64,000 nt of DNA from DASZRZ01 sp963732925 (GCA_963732925.1 CAVTBJ010000006.1:124001-188000), one strand, 5' to 3'; shown: positions 46,419-56,476, counted from the first letter of the stretch. The notes: generated by a model from the letters alone, not told the origin. Numbers and translations are program-made.

Positions 46419-48875
46419 ATGAAACCCGGTAATCATTTCGCACCAGGCAGGCCCGGCATCCCGGGACGCTGGACTTCCAGCGCCAAAACGGGCGTTGGTA
46501 CGGCCTTAAGCAATAAGAGCCATGTTTGGTTCACACTGAGCCACGGAATCTTCAACGAGATCTATTACCCCCGCATTGACCAAGCCTGCATCCGCGACAT
46601 GGGGTTGATCGTCACGGATGGAGCGGATTTCTTTTCCGAAGAGAAACGTGATGCCCGTTCCGCAGTTGACTGGCTGGCGGATGGAGTGCCGGCATTCCGA
46701 TTGGTGAATACCTGCCGTAACGGTCGCTACCGGATCGAAAAACAGATTGTGACCGATCCGCACCGGGACACGGTCTTGCAACGGATCCAGTTTTTCGCGC
46801 AACAAGGGGCAGTTGCCGGTTATCACCTTCATGTTCTGCTCGCGCCGCACCTGGGGAACCAGGGCAGCGGCAATACGGCATGGGTGGGCGAATTTGAGGG
46901 CACGCCTCTCCTCTTTGCGCGGCGGAACGGCAACGCGTTGGCGCTGGCATGCTCCGTTCCGTGGACGAAGCGGTCTGTCGGCTATGTTGGTTCGTCCGAT
47001 GGCTGGCAGGACCTGAAGGCGCACAAGCAGATGACTTGGGAATACACGCGGGCAGAGAATGGCAATGTGGCTCTGACTGCCGAGATCAATCTTTTCAAGT
47101 CGCAGGGAGAATGTGTACTGGCGCTCGGCTTTGGCAAGGACCCGGATGAAGCGGCACGGAATGCCATCGCCAGCCTTCGCGACGGCTTTGACAAAGCGAA
47201 GCACGACTATATAGCCGGCTGGCAAGAATGGACGAAGGCGCACGCATCGCCGAAGAAGAACGGCGTCAGTCCGGACAATCTTTCCCAGATTAGCCTTGCT
47301 GTCCTGCGCACCCACGAGTCCAAGACCGCGCCCGGCGCGCTCATCGCCAGCCTCGCCATCCCGTGGGGATTCAGCAAGGGGGATAACGATCAGGGTGGCT
47401 ACCATCTCGTCTGGTCGCGCGACATGGTGGAATCGGCGGGTGGTTTGCTCGCTGCTGGCGCGCACGAAGATACTCGCCGGGTGCTGTCTTTTTTGCGGAG
47501 AACCCAGCAGCCGGATGGGCACTGGTCACAAAATATGTGGCTGGATGGCTCTCCCTATTGGGACGGAATCCAAATGGACGAGACGGCTTTGCCGATTCTT
47601 CTGGTGGACCTGGTGCACCGCGAAAATGTTTTGACCGGGGCTGATGTGGCGCAGTTTTGGCCGATGGTGCGGAAAGCCGCGGGTTATTTGGCGCGCAACG
47701 GCCCGGTGAGCCCGCAGGATCGCTGGGAGGAAGATCCCGGCTATTCGCCATTCACAGTCGGGGCGGAAATCGCCGCACTTCTAGCGGCGGCGGATCTGGC
47801 CGATTTGAATCACGAGGCACCCATTGCAGCTTACCTCCGCGAGATTGCGGATGTTTGGTGCCTATCCATCGACCGTTGGATGTACGCGTCCGCGACGGAC
47901 TGGTGCCGGAAGTTCAAGGTCGAAGGCTATTACGTCCGCATTGCCCCGAAGCAGACGGGTGCAGGTGGGGCAAGTTTTCAACAGAATGTTCGCGTCAAGA
48001 ATGTGAGGGCTTCCGAAGACACCCGCAGGGCAAGCCATCTGATAAGTCCCGACGCGCTGGCGCTGGTGCGTTTTGGTTTGCGCGCGGCCGATGACCCGCG
48101 CATTCGCGACACCGCAAAAGTCATTGACGCCTTGCTCAAAGTGCAAACCCCGTTCGGCCCTCTCTGGCATCGCTACAACGACGATGGCTATGGCGAGCAC
48201 GAGGATGGGGCTCCCTTTGATGGAACTGGGATTGGCCGCGGATGGCCACTGCTTGTCGGAGAGCGCGCGCACTACGAACTGGCGGCAGGCCGCACCGAAA
48301 TCGCCAAACAACTCCTGGCCGCAATGGAATCTTTCGCCAATGAAAGCGGTTTGATTTCAGAACAAGTCTGGGACGCAGCTGACATAGGGGAACGTGAGCT
48401 GCATTTTGGCCGGCCGTCCGGCTCGGCCATGCCGCTGGTTTGGGCGCACGCCGAATATCTCAAGCTGCGGCGCTCGCTGCATGATGGCCGGCTTTTCGAC
48501 CAGCCGCCGCAAACGGTGCACCGCTATCTGAAGGAAAAAACCGTTTCCCCGCGCCTGACGTGGCGGTTCAACCACAAGCTGCGGTCGCTGCCGCCCGGAC
48601 AACTCCTGCGCATCGAGTTGATGGCTCCGGCGGTTATTCACTGGACTGCTGATGATTGGAAAACTTGCCAAGACCTGAAGACTCACGATGCCGGGCTGAA
48701 GATTCATCTGGCCGATCTGCCGACCCAATCGCTTCCAGAAGGAAAGCAGATCAAATTCACATTCTATTGGCCGGACGCCAGTCATTGGGAAGGCAACGAC
48801 TTCATGGTTCGCATTGCTACTTGGCGCAGAGAGGACTTTGTCTCGGCTGATAGGAGTGGGACAAATGGGAAATAA
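46419..48875 (+). CDS. GH15 glucoamylase-type glycosidase
   Basis: An 818-residue inverting exo-glycosidase releasing glucose from alpha-glucans. I prefer the ATG at 46419 (GGAG 7 bp upstream) to the one at 46401 that overlaps the HAD stop. An N-terminal beta-domain (SHVWFTLSHGIFNEIYYPRIDQACIRDMGL) precedes the alpha/alpha barrel; the general acid is in WDGIQMDETALPIL and the general base probably in GLISEQVWDAADI. DNDQGGYHLVWSRDMVESAGGL also fits. No signal peptide is visible, so it probably acts on internal glycogen or oligosaccharides. Intact, in contrast to the four genes before it; its end overlaps the porter gene by 11 bp. Confidence 0.9.
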   Translation: MKPGNHFAPGRPGIPGRWTSSAKTGVGTALSNKSHVWFTLSHGIFNEIYYPRIDQACIRDMGLIVTDGADFFSEEKRDARSAVDWLADGVPAFRLVNTCRNGRYRIEKQIVTDPHRDTVLQRIQFFAQQGAVAGYHLHVLLAPHLGNQGSGNTAWVGEFEGTPLLFARRNGNALALACSVPWTKRSVGYVGSSDGWQDLKAHKQMTWEYTRAENGNVALTAEINLFKSQGECVLALGFGKDPDEAARNAIASLRDGFDKAKHDYIAGWQEWTKAHASPKKNGVSPDNLSQISLAVLRTHESKTAPGALIASLAIPWGFSKGDNDQGGYHLVWSRDMVESAGGLLAAGAHEDTRRVLSFLRRTQQPDGHWSQNMWLDGSPYWDGIQMDETALPILLVDLVHRENVLTGADVAQFWPMVRKAAGYLARNGPVSPQDRWEEDPGYSPFTVGAEIAALLAAADLADLNHEAPIAAYLREIADVWCLSIDRWMYASATDWCRKFKVEGYYVRIAPKQTGAGGASFQQNVRVKNVRASEDTRRASHLISPDALALVRFGLRAADDPRIRDTAKVIDALLKVQTPFGPLWHRYNDDGYGEHEDGAPFDGTGIGRGWPLLVGERAHYELAAGRTEIAKQLLAAMESFANESGLISEQVWDAADIGERELHFGRPSGSAMPLVWAHAEYLKLRRSLHDGRLFDQPPQTVHRYLKEKTVSPRLTWRFNHKLRSLPPGQLLRIELMAPAVIHWTADDWKTCQDLKTHDAGLKIHLADLPTQSLPEGKQIKFTFYWPDASHWEGNDFMVRIATWRREDFVSADRSGTNGK

Positions 48876-50250
48876 AGCCAGATCGGAAGTGAACGGATTT
48901 GTTTACTTCGCTGTGGGGGTCGCCGCTCTCGGCGGCCTGCTCTTTGGCTATGATACGGGCGTTATTTCCGGGGCCATATTGTTCATTAAAAATCAGTTTT
49001 CCCTGTCGGCCACCATGGAGGAAATTGTCGTCAGTTCCGTTTTAGTGGGTGCCGTCGTTGGCGCGACTATCGGAGGCGCTCTGACTGACCGCTTTGGTCG
49101 CCGCAAAATGATCATACTGGCCGGCATTATTTTTACGGTCAGCGCCGTCGGCACGACTCTAGCACCAACGGTTAGCTGGTTGATTGCGGCCAGGGTGGTG
49201 AGCGGAATCGCCATCGGCATCGCTTCATTTATCTCCCCGATGTATATTGCAGAACTTGTGCCGGCAAAAGTCCGCGGTTCACTGGTGGCGGTGAACATGC
49301 TGGCGATTACCACCGGCATCGTGGTTGCCTACCTGGTGGACTATGCACTGTCTGACATCCAGGGATGGCGCTATATGTTTGGCTTGGCGGCCATACCATC
49401 CATCATCCTGGTTGTTGCCATGTGGCGGTTACCCGACAGCCCGCGCTGGTTGATCAGCAAGGCCAAGGTGGAACAGGCAAGGCAGGCTTTACAGCGTGTC
49501 CGGACGGAATCGGATGTAAGCCCGGAAGTCACGGCCATCCAGCAAAGCATAGAAAAGCAGGGCGACGGCGGGATTACTGGGCTATTCCAGCCTTCACTCA
49601 GGATGCCTATGATTGTGGGCTTAGGGCTGGCCGTATTTCAGCAGATAACCGGCATTAACACGGTCATTTATTACGCCCCGACTATTTTCAAGTTCGTCGG
49701 CATTGAGGCCTTCGGACCCGCAATCCTGGCCGGAGCGGGGTTGACCATGGTGATGTGGATTTTTCATGTGCTAGCCATCCTGCTGATGGACCGCGTCGGC
49801 CGAAGGCCTTTGTTGTTAATCGGAGTGGCCGGTCAGATTATTGGCTTGGCGATCTTGGGCGCTGCTTTCCAGTTCCAGCAGTTGGCGAGTTTCAAAAGCT
49901 ATGTAGCTATTGGCGGCTTGGTGATCTATGTCGCTTGTTTCGCTTTTGGACTCGGACCAATCTTCTGGCTGCTGATTTCCGAAATCTATCCCTTAAAGGT
50001 CCGTGGCGCGGCCATGAGCGCCGTGACCGTTACGAACTGGGCGATGAACCTGGTAGTGGCCGTGACCTTCCTGACCCTTGTCGGGGTTCTGGGGCATGCG
50101 GGAACTTTCTGGCTATACGGCGTAATAGCCGTCGGCGCGTGGGTCTTTTTTTATCGCCTGGTGCCGGAAACCAAGGGTAAAACCCTCGAACAGATTGAAG
50201 AGCACTGGCGGTCGGGAAGGCCTCCACGGGCGTTATCAAACGCGGCATGA
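48865..50250 (+). CDS. MFS sugar-porter family transporter
   Basis: A 461-residue, twelve-helix sugar/proton symporter-type transporter. The ATG at 48865 follows TAGGAGTGGG and overlaps the glucoamylase end by 11 bp, a sign of translational coupling. Sugar-porter signatures are complete: GGLLFGYDTGVISGA in helix 1, DRFGRRK in loop 2-3, PDSPRWLI, QQITGINTVIYYAP in helix 7, and PETKGKTLEQIE at the end. In this operon it may import glucose or export sugar released from glycogen. Intact. Confidence 0.92.
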   Translation: MGNKARSEVNGFVYFAVGVAALGGLLFGYDTGVISGAILFIKNQFSLSATMEEIVVSSVLVGAVVGATIGGALTDRFGRRKMIILAGIIFTVSAVGTTLAPTVSWLIAARVVSGIAIGIASFISPMYIAELVPAKVRGSLVAVNMLAITTGIVVAYLVDYALSDIQGWRYMFGLAAIPSIILVVAMWRLPDSPRWLISKAKVEQARQALQRVRTESDVSPEVTAIQQSIEKQGDGGITGLFQPSLRMPMIVGLGLAVFQQITGINTVIYYAPTIFKFVGIEAFGPAILAGAGLTMVMWIFHVLAILLMDRVGRRPLLLIGVAGQIIGLAILGAAFQFQQLASFKSYVAIGGLVIYVACFAFGLGPIFWLLISEIYPLKVRGAAMSAVTVTNWAMNLVVAVTFLTLVGVLGHAGTFWLYGVIAVGAWVFFYRLVPETKGKTLEQIEEHWRSGRPPRALSNAA

Positions 50251-50465
50251 AACCCACTAAGCCACGCATCCTGACGATCAATGGCGGCTCGTCGAGCATC
50301 AAGTTCGCGCTGTTCGAGGCCGGGAACTCGCTTCAACGGATTCTTGGGGGAGCGATCGAACGAATTGGACTGGAGGCCAGGTCGAGCGATTCACTGATCG
50401 CAGAGGACCAGTCCACCGCGCTGCCAGGCTTGAGGTCGTTCCCGCCCCGGAGTAGTTCAGCTTAA
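50247..50465 (+). pseudogene. ackA: Acetate kinase, N-terminal stub
   Basis: The first about 48 codons (ILTINGGSSSIKFALFEAGNSLQRILGGAIERIG) match the N-terminus of acetate kinase, including the NxGSSSxK phosphate-binding start. After about 50,395 similarity ends and the frame stops at 50,465. It begins in an ATGA overlap with the porter gene, so the operon originally continued into ackA. The remaining about 350 residues are absent from the window. Confidence 0.8.
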
Positions 50466-50613
50466 GCAGACCACAGCAGAAGCACGTACCATGGAGGTTT
50501 GGGGTTGTTGTACCACTTCAGATCCTCTGAACTAGGGCAGTCTGTCTGGAGGCTCTTTCTCCTTGGCTTTACATCGCGCGATACGAAGCGCACGGTACGA
50601 AAGAGGATCGACC

Positions 50614-51333
50614 ATGAAGTCACCATACGGACTCCCAGTTGTCGAGAGCTGCCAAAAGTGCCCGCTTCGTAAAAGTGGGTACTCTTGTAACTTTTCCGCA
50701 GAACTGCTGCGTGAATTCGACGCGGTAAGCCGCTTGGCGGCATATCCAGAAAGTGCGATTCTGACTGTTGAGGGCCAGCAAGCTAGTGGATTGTTCGTTT
50801 TGTGCTCAGGTCAGATGAAGCTCACCAGCACGTCCAAGAAAGGCAAGTCGGTCATTCTGAGAATCGCCCGCCCAGGTGAATTTGTGGGTCTTAGCTCTGT
50901 CCTGGCGGGAACGCCGCACGCCGCCTACGTGGAGACACTTACGCCCAGCCTCGTCCGGTTCGTCAGCAAGCAGGATTTCGAGCGCCTTATGCAGAAGTCC
51001 CCAGAATTGGGTATGCAGGTAGCACAGTCCCTGAGCACGGAATACGCGGCTGCCTGCCAGGAGATTCGCGCTTTGGCGATGGCGCCGTCTTCTGCCGGAC
51101 GGCTCGCCAGTCTGCTGGTTTCTTGGTGCCCACAATCGTCGGCCAAGCGGCCCAATCCAGAGATCAGGATCAAGTCGGGATTCACTCACGATGAACTCGC
51201 AGCCATGATCGGTACGACCCGTGAGACCGTGACCCGTACTTTTCGCGACTTTAAGCGGAACGGGATTGTGAATGTTAAGGGCTCCACCCTTGTTGTGAAA
51301 GACATAGCAGCCCTGCAGGCGCTGGCCGTCTGA
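50614..51333 (+). CDS. Crp/Fnr-family regulator with FNR-like cysteines
   Basis: A 239-residue transcription factor. The ATG at 50614 is preceded by GAAAGAGGATC. The N-terminus has C13, C16 and C25 (ESCQKCPLRKSGYSCNF), then a cyclic-nucleotide-type beta-barrel with C64 (GLFVLCSGQMKL) and GEFVGLSSVLAGTPH, a dimer helix, and a winged HTH with DELAAMIGTTRETVTRTFRDFKR. Three N-terminal cysteines plus one in the barrel resemble the 4Fe-4S ligands of FNR, though the third spacing (8 residues) is longer than in E. coli FNR, so oxygen or NO sensing is likely but unproven. It is intact and lies at the island's right end, next to the glycogen operon it might control. Confidence 0.85.
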   Translation: MKSPYGLPVVESCQKCPLRKSGYSCNFSAELLREFDAVSRLAAYPESAILTVEGQQASGLFVLCSGQMKLTSTSKKGKSVILRIARPGEFVGLSSVLAGTPHAAYVETLTPSLVRFVSKQDFERLMQKSPELGMQVAQSLSTEYAAACQEIRALAMAPSSAGRLASLLVSWCPQSSAKRPNPEIRIKSGFTHDELAAMIGTTRETVTRTFRDFKRNGIVNVKGSTLVVKDIAALQALAV

Positions 51334-51550
51334 AGGGCACCTAGACGTACTTGCACCAGACCTCCAGGAAGGGAGTGGAACAACATGAACGTACCTGAAC
51401 ACTCCCTTATCACGATCGCGGCCTCAGCCGCTCTCCACTGTCCCGAGAGATGTCCCATAACTGCCGAATGAGGTGACATGGCGTCATGTTTCGTTCGCGA
51501 ATACGAGTGTAAGTCGTTGAAATTGCTGGGCATCACATCAAGACAGAGAA

Positions 51551-51612
51551 TTGCTAAACCGTTATAGGGTCAAAAGCTCTATCGGGGGTTCGAATCCCCC
51601 CCTCTCCGCCAG
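51551..51612 (+). repeat. Right attachment site (62-bp copy of tRNA-Ser 3' end)
   Basis: Identical to 29017-29078, from TTGCTAAACCG to CCGCCAG. The sequence to its left (AGACAGAGAA) does not restore a tRNA 5' half, so this is not a functional tRNA. Confidence 0.92.
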
Positions 51613-51839
51613 CTAGTCTGGAGGTCTCGATTCTCTGCTGGGATGTTCACGAAATTCGGCGGTTCCGGCTGAAATTCGGGATATTAAGTCCAGAAGCGGA
51701 CAACAGAGAATGGCCTCTCTCGCCAGCCATGCCAGAAGAAGGTCGACTTCCTCCAGCCCTCGTAACAGCAGTCCGGTTTCGATCTTTCTTCGGTGTCTCC
51801 AAAGCGAACCGAGAGTTCGAATGACTCTCCCCCCGCCAG
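51613..51839 (+). repeat. Scar repeat unit A (begins ctagtctgg)
   Basis: A 227-bp unit starting right after the right attachment site. It shares with units B and C the start CTAGTCTG, a GCTGGGATG/GAAATTCG block shared with B, and AGTCCGGTTTCG near its end. It ends in a decayed tRNA-Ser 3' end. Confidence 0.65.
51811..51839 (+). repeat. Decayed attachment-site copy 3
   Basis: Contains GTTCGAAT, CTCTCC and CCGCCAG in tRNA order, but with changed T-stem bases. It lies exactly at the junction of units A and B. Confidence 0.65.
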
Positions 51840-52090
51840 CTAGTCTGCGGGTTTCGGTTCTCTGCTGGGATGCTCACCGGAATCGCTAGTTTCGGACTGA
51901 AATTCGCGATGTGACTCAAGAAGCGGACTTTGGAGAATAGTATTGCCAATCCGGCCGAAATAAGGCTGAGTTCCTCCAGCGCTACGAACAGGAGTCCGGT
52001 TTCGCGCATGTTCGCCTGTGAGTCGAATCTGCGACAACCATATGTGTTGCGGTCCGGCGTTTCCGGTCCACCAGAATCGGCCTCTGCGTC
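51840..52090 (+). repeat. Scar repeat unit B
   Basis: About 250 bp beginning CTAGTCTGCGGG. It shares with C the blocks AGTCCGGTTTCGC, CGAATC-GCGACAA and TTGCGGTCCGG-CCGGTCCA. The following 52,091-52,353 has no recognisable gene. Confidence 0.65.
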
Positions 52091-52353
52091 GATTAGCGTG
52101 CCCTCCTCGCGCTTGCTGTGATTGAACTCCGACGGTCAACCCTGCGGTCAGAGCTTCCTGCCTGAGTGAATCAACTGCCTCAGAGACAAACAGGGTGAAT
52201 TTGCGGCTGATAAGCTGAGGGCAGCAACAAAGCCGTGGTGCAATGCTCAAGTACGCGCAGCCGAAATGGGAATCGGAATTTCTGTTTTGAGGAAGCTGGA
52301 CCCTTCAATTTGTTTAGGTCGCCACGGAGGAGGAAGTCCGCTGGCTACCCAGG

Positions 52354-52671
52354 TTATCCGACAACGAGAAAACCCGCCTCGCAGATCTCCCCTGCTTGTC
52401 GCACCCACATGATGCGGGCCTTCACGTATCCCCATGGGTAGCTGACGTCGGCCTCGGTTCCGGTCTTGAGGATACTACCGGGATAGCGAATCCGAAAACC
52501 GCTAGGGCTTACATCCAGAAGCTCGCCCCGGATCACTCTTGTCCCAAAATCGAGGCGCACTACAACCTCCCCAGAAGCCAATTTGCGCTCCTCGCGCCTA
52601 CGTTCTGGCTTAACTGCTGGTGTCCTTGATTCCTGCAGGTCGGGGGGGCCGTCACGAAGTGGCATAGGCAC
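52354..52671 (-). CDS. PilZ-domain protein
   Basis: A 105-residue single-domain protein of the PilZ family, which binds cyclic di-GMP or acts as an adaptor. The RxxxR motif is in PERRREERKLASGE and the DxSxxG motif in ELLDVSPSGFRIRYPG, followed by the usual beta strands (VKARIMWVRQAGEICEAGFLVV). Both c-di-GMP motifs are intact. It lies alone in a region otherwise made of scars, before the divergent TonB-dependent receptor. Confidence 0.85.
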   Translation of the reverse strand: MPMPLRDGPPDLQESRTPAVKPERRREERKLASGEVVVRLDFGTRVIRGELLDVSPSGFRIRYPGSILKTGTEADVSYPWGYVKARIMWVRQAGEICEAGFLVVG

Positions 52672-53050
52672 ACTTTTAGGCCCACTTCAGTGCATGAATA
52701 GAGAAATCCTCTCTGCGTTCCGTTTTCGGAACAATCCGGAGCAACTCTCCTTCGCGGAGCGCCTGTGTGCGGCGTCGCAAAGGAGCTAAGCGATAACCCA
52801 AAACCAGCCGCCGCACGAAGCAAGTGTTCCGGATTCGTAACAGGCCTGCACGCATATGTGGCAAATGGCGGTCCCTAAAGCAGGATTACGATGAAAATCG
52901 GAGAGAACCGGTTTTGACGGTTGTGTAAGAATAGCCCGGAGTTCCCTAGCAATGGGCGAGCCGTGACTGCACTCCTCAACTGCTCACGCAGTCCCCGGAG
53001 TCCTGCTACTTTTCACAGGGGATTTCGGTCCGGCAGCATCACAGCAACAA
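52672..53050. other. Intergenic region without recognisable content
   Basis: About 380 bp between the divergent PilZ and TonB-receptor genes. It must contain both promoters; none stands out. There is no terminator, and the short frames are not protein-like. Confidence 0.45.
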
Positions 53051-56000
53051 ATGAGTCGCTCAACCTCGAGCTTAATGAAAACGCGTATCTCTGGTTTCGA
53101 TCGCGTCCGGCGCTTACTCCCCGCAGTGCGGGCCGGAGCGCTGGTTGCACTTTTTTGTTCAATGACGGCTAATGTTGCGGTGTGCCAAAGATTTGAAGGC
53201 ACTCTGAGGGGGACCGTTCGCGACATTTCCGGTGCTGTCGTACCCGGAGTGCCGGTGCTTGTAACGAACGAGGCGACCGGCAGAGCTCAGAGTGTGACAA
53301 CATCGGCTCTTGGGGGCTACGAGGTAGACGACCTGTTGGTTGGGGCGTACACCATTTCCGCAAGCGCCCCCCGGTTTCACACCTATACTCGCCAGCAAGT
53401 GCAGGTGAACGCGGCTCAGGTTACGGACGTAAGTCTGGTATTGAGACCTGCGGGACCTGCCGAATCAATCACGGTCCCTGCAGGTGCTGACGTAACCCAA
53501 AAAGAAAGCTCCCAGCTTTCCTATACATTCAGCGGCTCTCTGCTGACCGATGTGCCGACCATCTTCTCTGCAAACGACTTCGGTTCCGTTCAGAACCTCG
53601 CGGTTTACCTTCCCCATACCACGTCTCAATTGGGGGGCACATCCGGCAATGGAGGATCGATCGGTGGCTTGCGGGGTCGGCAGAATATGTTCGCCATCGA
53701 TGGTGCCTTGAACACGGACCTGCAGTCTTCCACGTCGTCCTTCGAGACGATTCAAGATGCGGTTGCGGAATTCTCCCTGGCAACCAACCAGTTCAGCGCG
53801 GAATACGGTGGTGCTTCAGGTGGCCAGTTTAATGTCGTTACCCGAAGCGGAGGGAATAAGCTTCACGGAGGGGTCTGGTGGTATGGCAGCAATCGACATC
53901 TCAATGCTGCCTCCGCGCAGGAAAAGCAACTCATTGCGCAAGGCGTTCAGAACGAGAAGAGCCGGTTCGACTACAGCCGTCCCGGAGTTAGATTAGGCGG
54001 CCCCATCGTCAAGCGAAGGCTGTTCTTTTTTGGAGCATACGAGCATCAGAGCACGCGCCTCCAAGCAGGAGTGCCTTCTATTCTGGCCCCTACAGCCGAC
54101 GGCCTCAGAATGCTACGACAGATTTCGGCAGATGATGCCGTTCGTGGATTGCTGCAGCAATTTCCCGTCGCGCCAGTTCAGGAATCCACTGCAGCAGTCA
54201 TGGCCATGGGAAATACGTATTCAATCCCGATTGGAACCGCAATTGCCGTCGCTCCAAATTATCTGGAGGAACACAGCTACATTACCAATCTGGACTTTGG
54301 ACAGGGGGCGCATCAGTTGCACTTTCGCCATCTCGCGAATTGGATCCAACAACCCAATCAGGGCGCATTTCCTCAGCCAGTGTTTGACTCGAAAGAATCC
54401 GTCCACAGCCAGAAGGCGGTTCTGGAGCACGTTTGGAGTGGAAGGCAATTTGTTCAGGACTTCAGATTTTCTTTTGGACGGCTTGCTGCCGCCTCTCCCC
54501 TTGAGAAAATGGCGGCCAACTACCCAACCATATTCATTGCTGAGCTTGGAGCTCTCATCGGGCCTGCCGGCAACCTGCCACAAGAGCGCACGACCAACTT
54601 GTACGAAGCGAGTGACAGCGTTACGTACGCTTCTGGTCGCAGCGTATGGAAATTCGGGGGAGGCTATAGTTGGACAACCTCCCATTCCAACTTCCTGCCC
54701 AACAGCCGCGGACAGCAGGCATACCAGACACTTAGCCGGCTCGTAAATGACCAGGTTCCGGACGTGGCTGGGGCCACGTTTTTGGGAATTGGAAGCGGCG
54801 ATTTCGTAGCGAACACTGGCAGCTATTCGATCTTCGCGCAGAACGATCTGAAGTTAACGCCAAGATTGACTCTAAATCTGGGGATTCGTTACGACCTCTT
54901 CGGACTCCCGAGAGATGCCGAGGAAAATGCACAAAACGCCACCTCCGATTGCCCTTCTTGTATCACCCCACTCGGCATTCCTCTGGTGTTTCGAAAACCA
55001 AAGAATGACAGGAACAATTTAGCGCCGCGGCTTGGTTTTGCCTGGGACCCAACGGGAACAGGTAAATGGGCAATACGAGGCGGGGGAGGATTGGCCTACG
55101 ACGTAGTTCCGTACAGTTTTTACAGCACGAGCATTCCGCCACAAAAACGGGCGACTTTGACTCCGAACAGTAGCTGCGCCGGTATTTTTGGCGCACCGCC
55201 CGTTTGGTGCCCCGCATTCCTGGCGGGCCAGCCCGGTTCTGGCTATCTTGCCGCGGGGGGGATGTCGACGACCTTTGTGCCGCCTTCTTCCCAAGCCGAA
55301 ACCCGGGGCCTCACAGCATTTTTAATGCCCGACAATACTTCGCCTCAGGTTTATCACTGGTCCTTCGGAGTGCAACGCGAGCTGACGCTCAACACTGGGC
55401 TGGAAGTAACTTACTTGGGCACACGCGGGCTGAGGCTTCCTGTACAAACTCAGTTGAACTCGATCAGCATTTTCGAGCGAGGCTTCCCCGGTCTGCCGAC
55501 TTATTTTGAACTCTCGGACGTCCCCAGAAACGTATCCACAGACGCCCCCACCCGTGCACAAGCTGTTTCCCTGGAAGGGCCGCGTTTCGCCGGAGAAGGA
55601 TTTTTCAGCCCCATAACGGCATATCCCGCCATCGGGGCAAGCCGGTATCAAGGGTTGTCTCTTGACCTGAACCGGCGCTTCAGCGGTGGTTTGATTTTCC
55701 GCTTCAACGCCACCTTTTCCTCGGCGAAAGATGATTCTACGAATGATTCGTTCACCAGCAGCGTCGACCCGCGCCGGGCGGAAGATCCATTCCATCTAAA
55801 GCGCGAGTGGGGGCGGTCTGTTATGGATGTCGGCCGCAAGTTCGCTCTGACGTGGGTGTACGAGATTCCAACGCCCGATCAACCCAATAGGTTTGTCCGG
55901 TCTTTGCTCAAGGACTGGGAATGGAGTGGCTCCTATTTGTGGCAGGGAGGGCAGCCGGTCACCATACTTTCTGGCGTGGATTCGAACGGCAATCTGGACA

Positions 56001-56476
56001 GCGCAGGAGATCGTGCAATTTTGAATCCGAAGGGGATCGGGCGGACTGGGACCGCCACCAGCCGCGTCTGCCGGGATGCAGTCACCGGAATGACGAGTAT
56101 CAACAACGCTTGTCCTGACAGCAATACTGTCGGATATCTGGCGAACGACCCCACCGCAAGCTATGTTCAGACGCAATTGGGGTCCCGTAGCGATATTGGG
56201 CGGAACACCGTTTCTTCTGAGCCGCTGAATATATGGAACCTGGCGCTTTTCAGGAACGTGAAGTTTGCTGAAGGAAAATCACTTCAGTTGCAGGCGGTCT
56301 TTTTCGACGCCCTCAACCAGCGTAACTTTGCGCTCGCTCCCGCCAGCATTTTCGCAGTCAACGACAATGCTCTCAGCACTGCATACACGAACGTTACCTC
56401 TCAGAATTTTCTAAATGCGAAGCAATTTTCCGGCAATGCCCGGGTGATCCAACTAGGGGCACGTGTCTTCTTTTAA
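53051..56476 (+). CDS. Oar-like TonB-dependent receptor with carboxypeptidase-regulatory domain
   Basis: A 1141-residue outer-membrane protein. A signal peptide (AGALVALFCSMTANVAVCQ) precedes a carboxypeptidase-D regulatory-like domain (GTLRGTVRDISGAVVPGVPVLVTNEATGRAQSVTTSALGGYEV), then a plug-like part with SNDFGS-type NDFGSVQNL and GGLRGRQNMFAIDGALN, and a long beta-barrel ending VIQLGARVFF with the terminal aromatic of outer-membrane proteins. This is the Oar/CarboxypepD_reg type expanded in Acidobacteriota, often linked to uptake of plant polymers or peptides; the ligand is unknown. An ATG at 53075 is an alternative start. Confidence 0.88.
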   Translation: MSRSTSSLMKTRISGFDRVRRLLPAVRAGALVALFCSMTANVAVCQRFEGTLRGTVRDISGAVVPGVPVLVTNEATGRAQSVTTSALGGYEVDDLLVGAYTISASAPRFHTYTRQQVQVNAAQVTDVSLVLRPAGPAESITVPAGADVTQKESSQLSYTFSGSLLTDVPTIFSANDFGSVQNLAVYLPHTTSQLGGTSGNGGSIGGLRGRQNMFAIDGALNTDLQSSTSSFETIQDAVAEFSLATNQFSAEYGGASGGQFNVVTRSGGNKLHGGVWWYGSNRHLNAASAQEKQLIAQGVQNEKSRFDYSRPGVRLGGPIVKRRLFFFGAYEHQSTRLQAGVPSILAPTADGLRMLRQISADDAVRGLLQQFPVAPVQESTAAVMAMGNTYSIPIGTAIAVAPNYLEEHSYITNLDFGQGAHQLHFRHLANWIQQPNQGAFPQPVFDSKESVHSQKAVLEHVWSGRQFVQDFRFSFGRLAAASPLEKMAANYPTIFIAELGALIGPAGNLPQERTTNLYEASDSVTYASGRSVWKFGGGYSWTTSHSNFLPNSRGQQAYQTLSRLVNDQVPDVAGATFLGIGSGDFVANTGSYSIFAQNDLKLTPRLTLNLGIRYDLFGLPRDAEENAQNATSDCPSCITPLGIPLVFRKPKNDRNNLAPRLGFAWDPTGTGKWAIRGGGGLAYDVVPYSFYSTSIPPQKRATLTPNSSCAGIFGAPPVWCPAFLAGQPGSGYLAAGGMSTTFVPPSSQAETRGLTAFLMPDNTSPQVYHWSFGVQRELTLNTGLEVTYLGTRGLRLPVQTQLNSISIFERGFPGLPTYFELSDVPRNVSTDAPTRAQAVSLEGPRFAGEGFFSPITAYPAIGASRYQGLSLDLNRRFSGGLIFRFNATFSSAKDDSTNDSFTSSVDPRRAEDPFHLKREWGRSVMDVGRKFALTWVYEIPTPDQPNRFVRSLLKDWEWSGSYLWQGGQPVTILSGVDSNGNLDSAGDRAILNPKGIGRTGTATSRVCRDAVTGMTSINNACPDSNTVGYLANDPTASYVQTQLGSRSDIGRNTVSSEPLNIWNLALFRNVKFAEGKSLQLQAVFFDALNQRNFALAPASIFAVNDNALSTAYTNVTSQNFLNAKQFSGNARVIQLGARVFF

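Noticed and set aside
51551..51612. A second tRNA-Ser gene
   Set aside because: Only the 3' part is present; there is no 5' acceptor, D arm or complete anticodon arm. It is an attachment-site copy.
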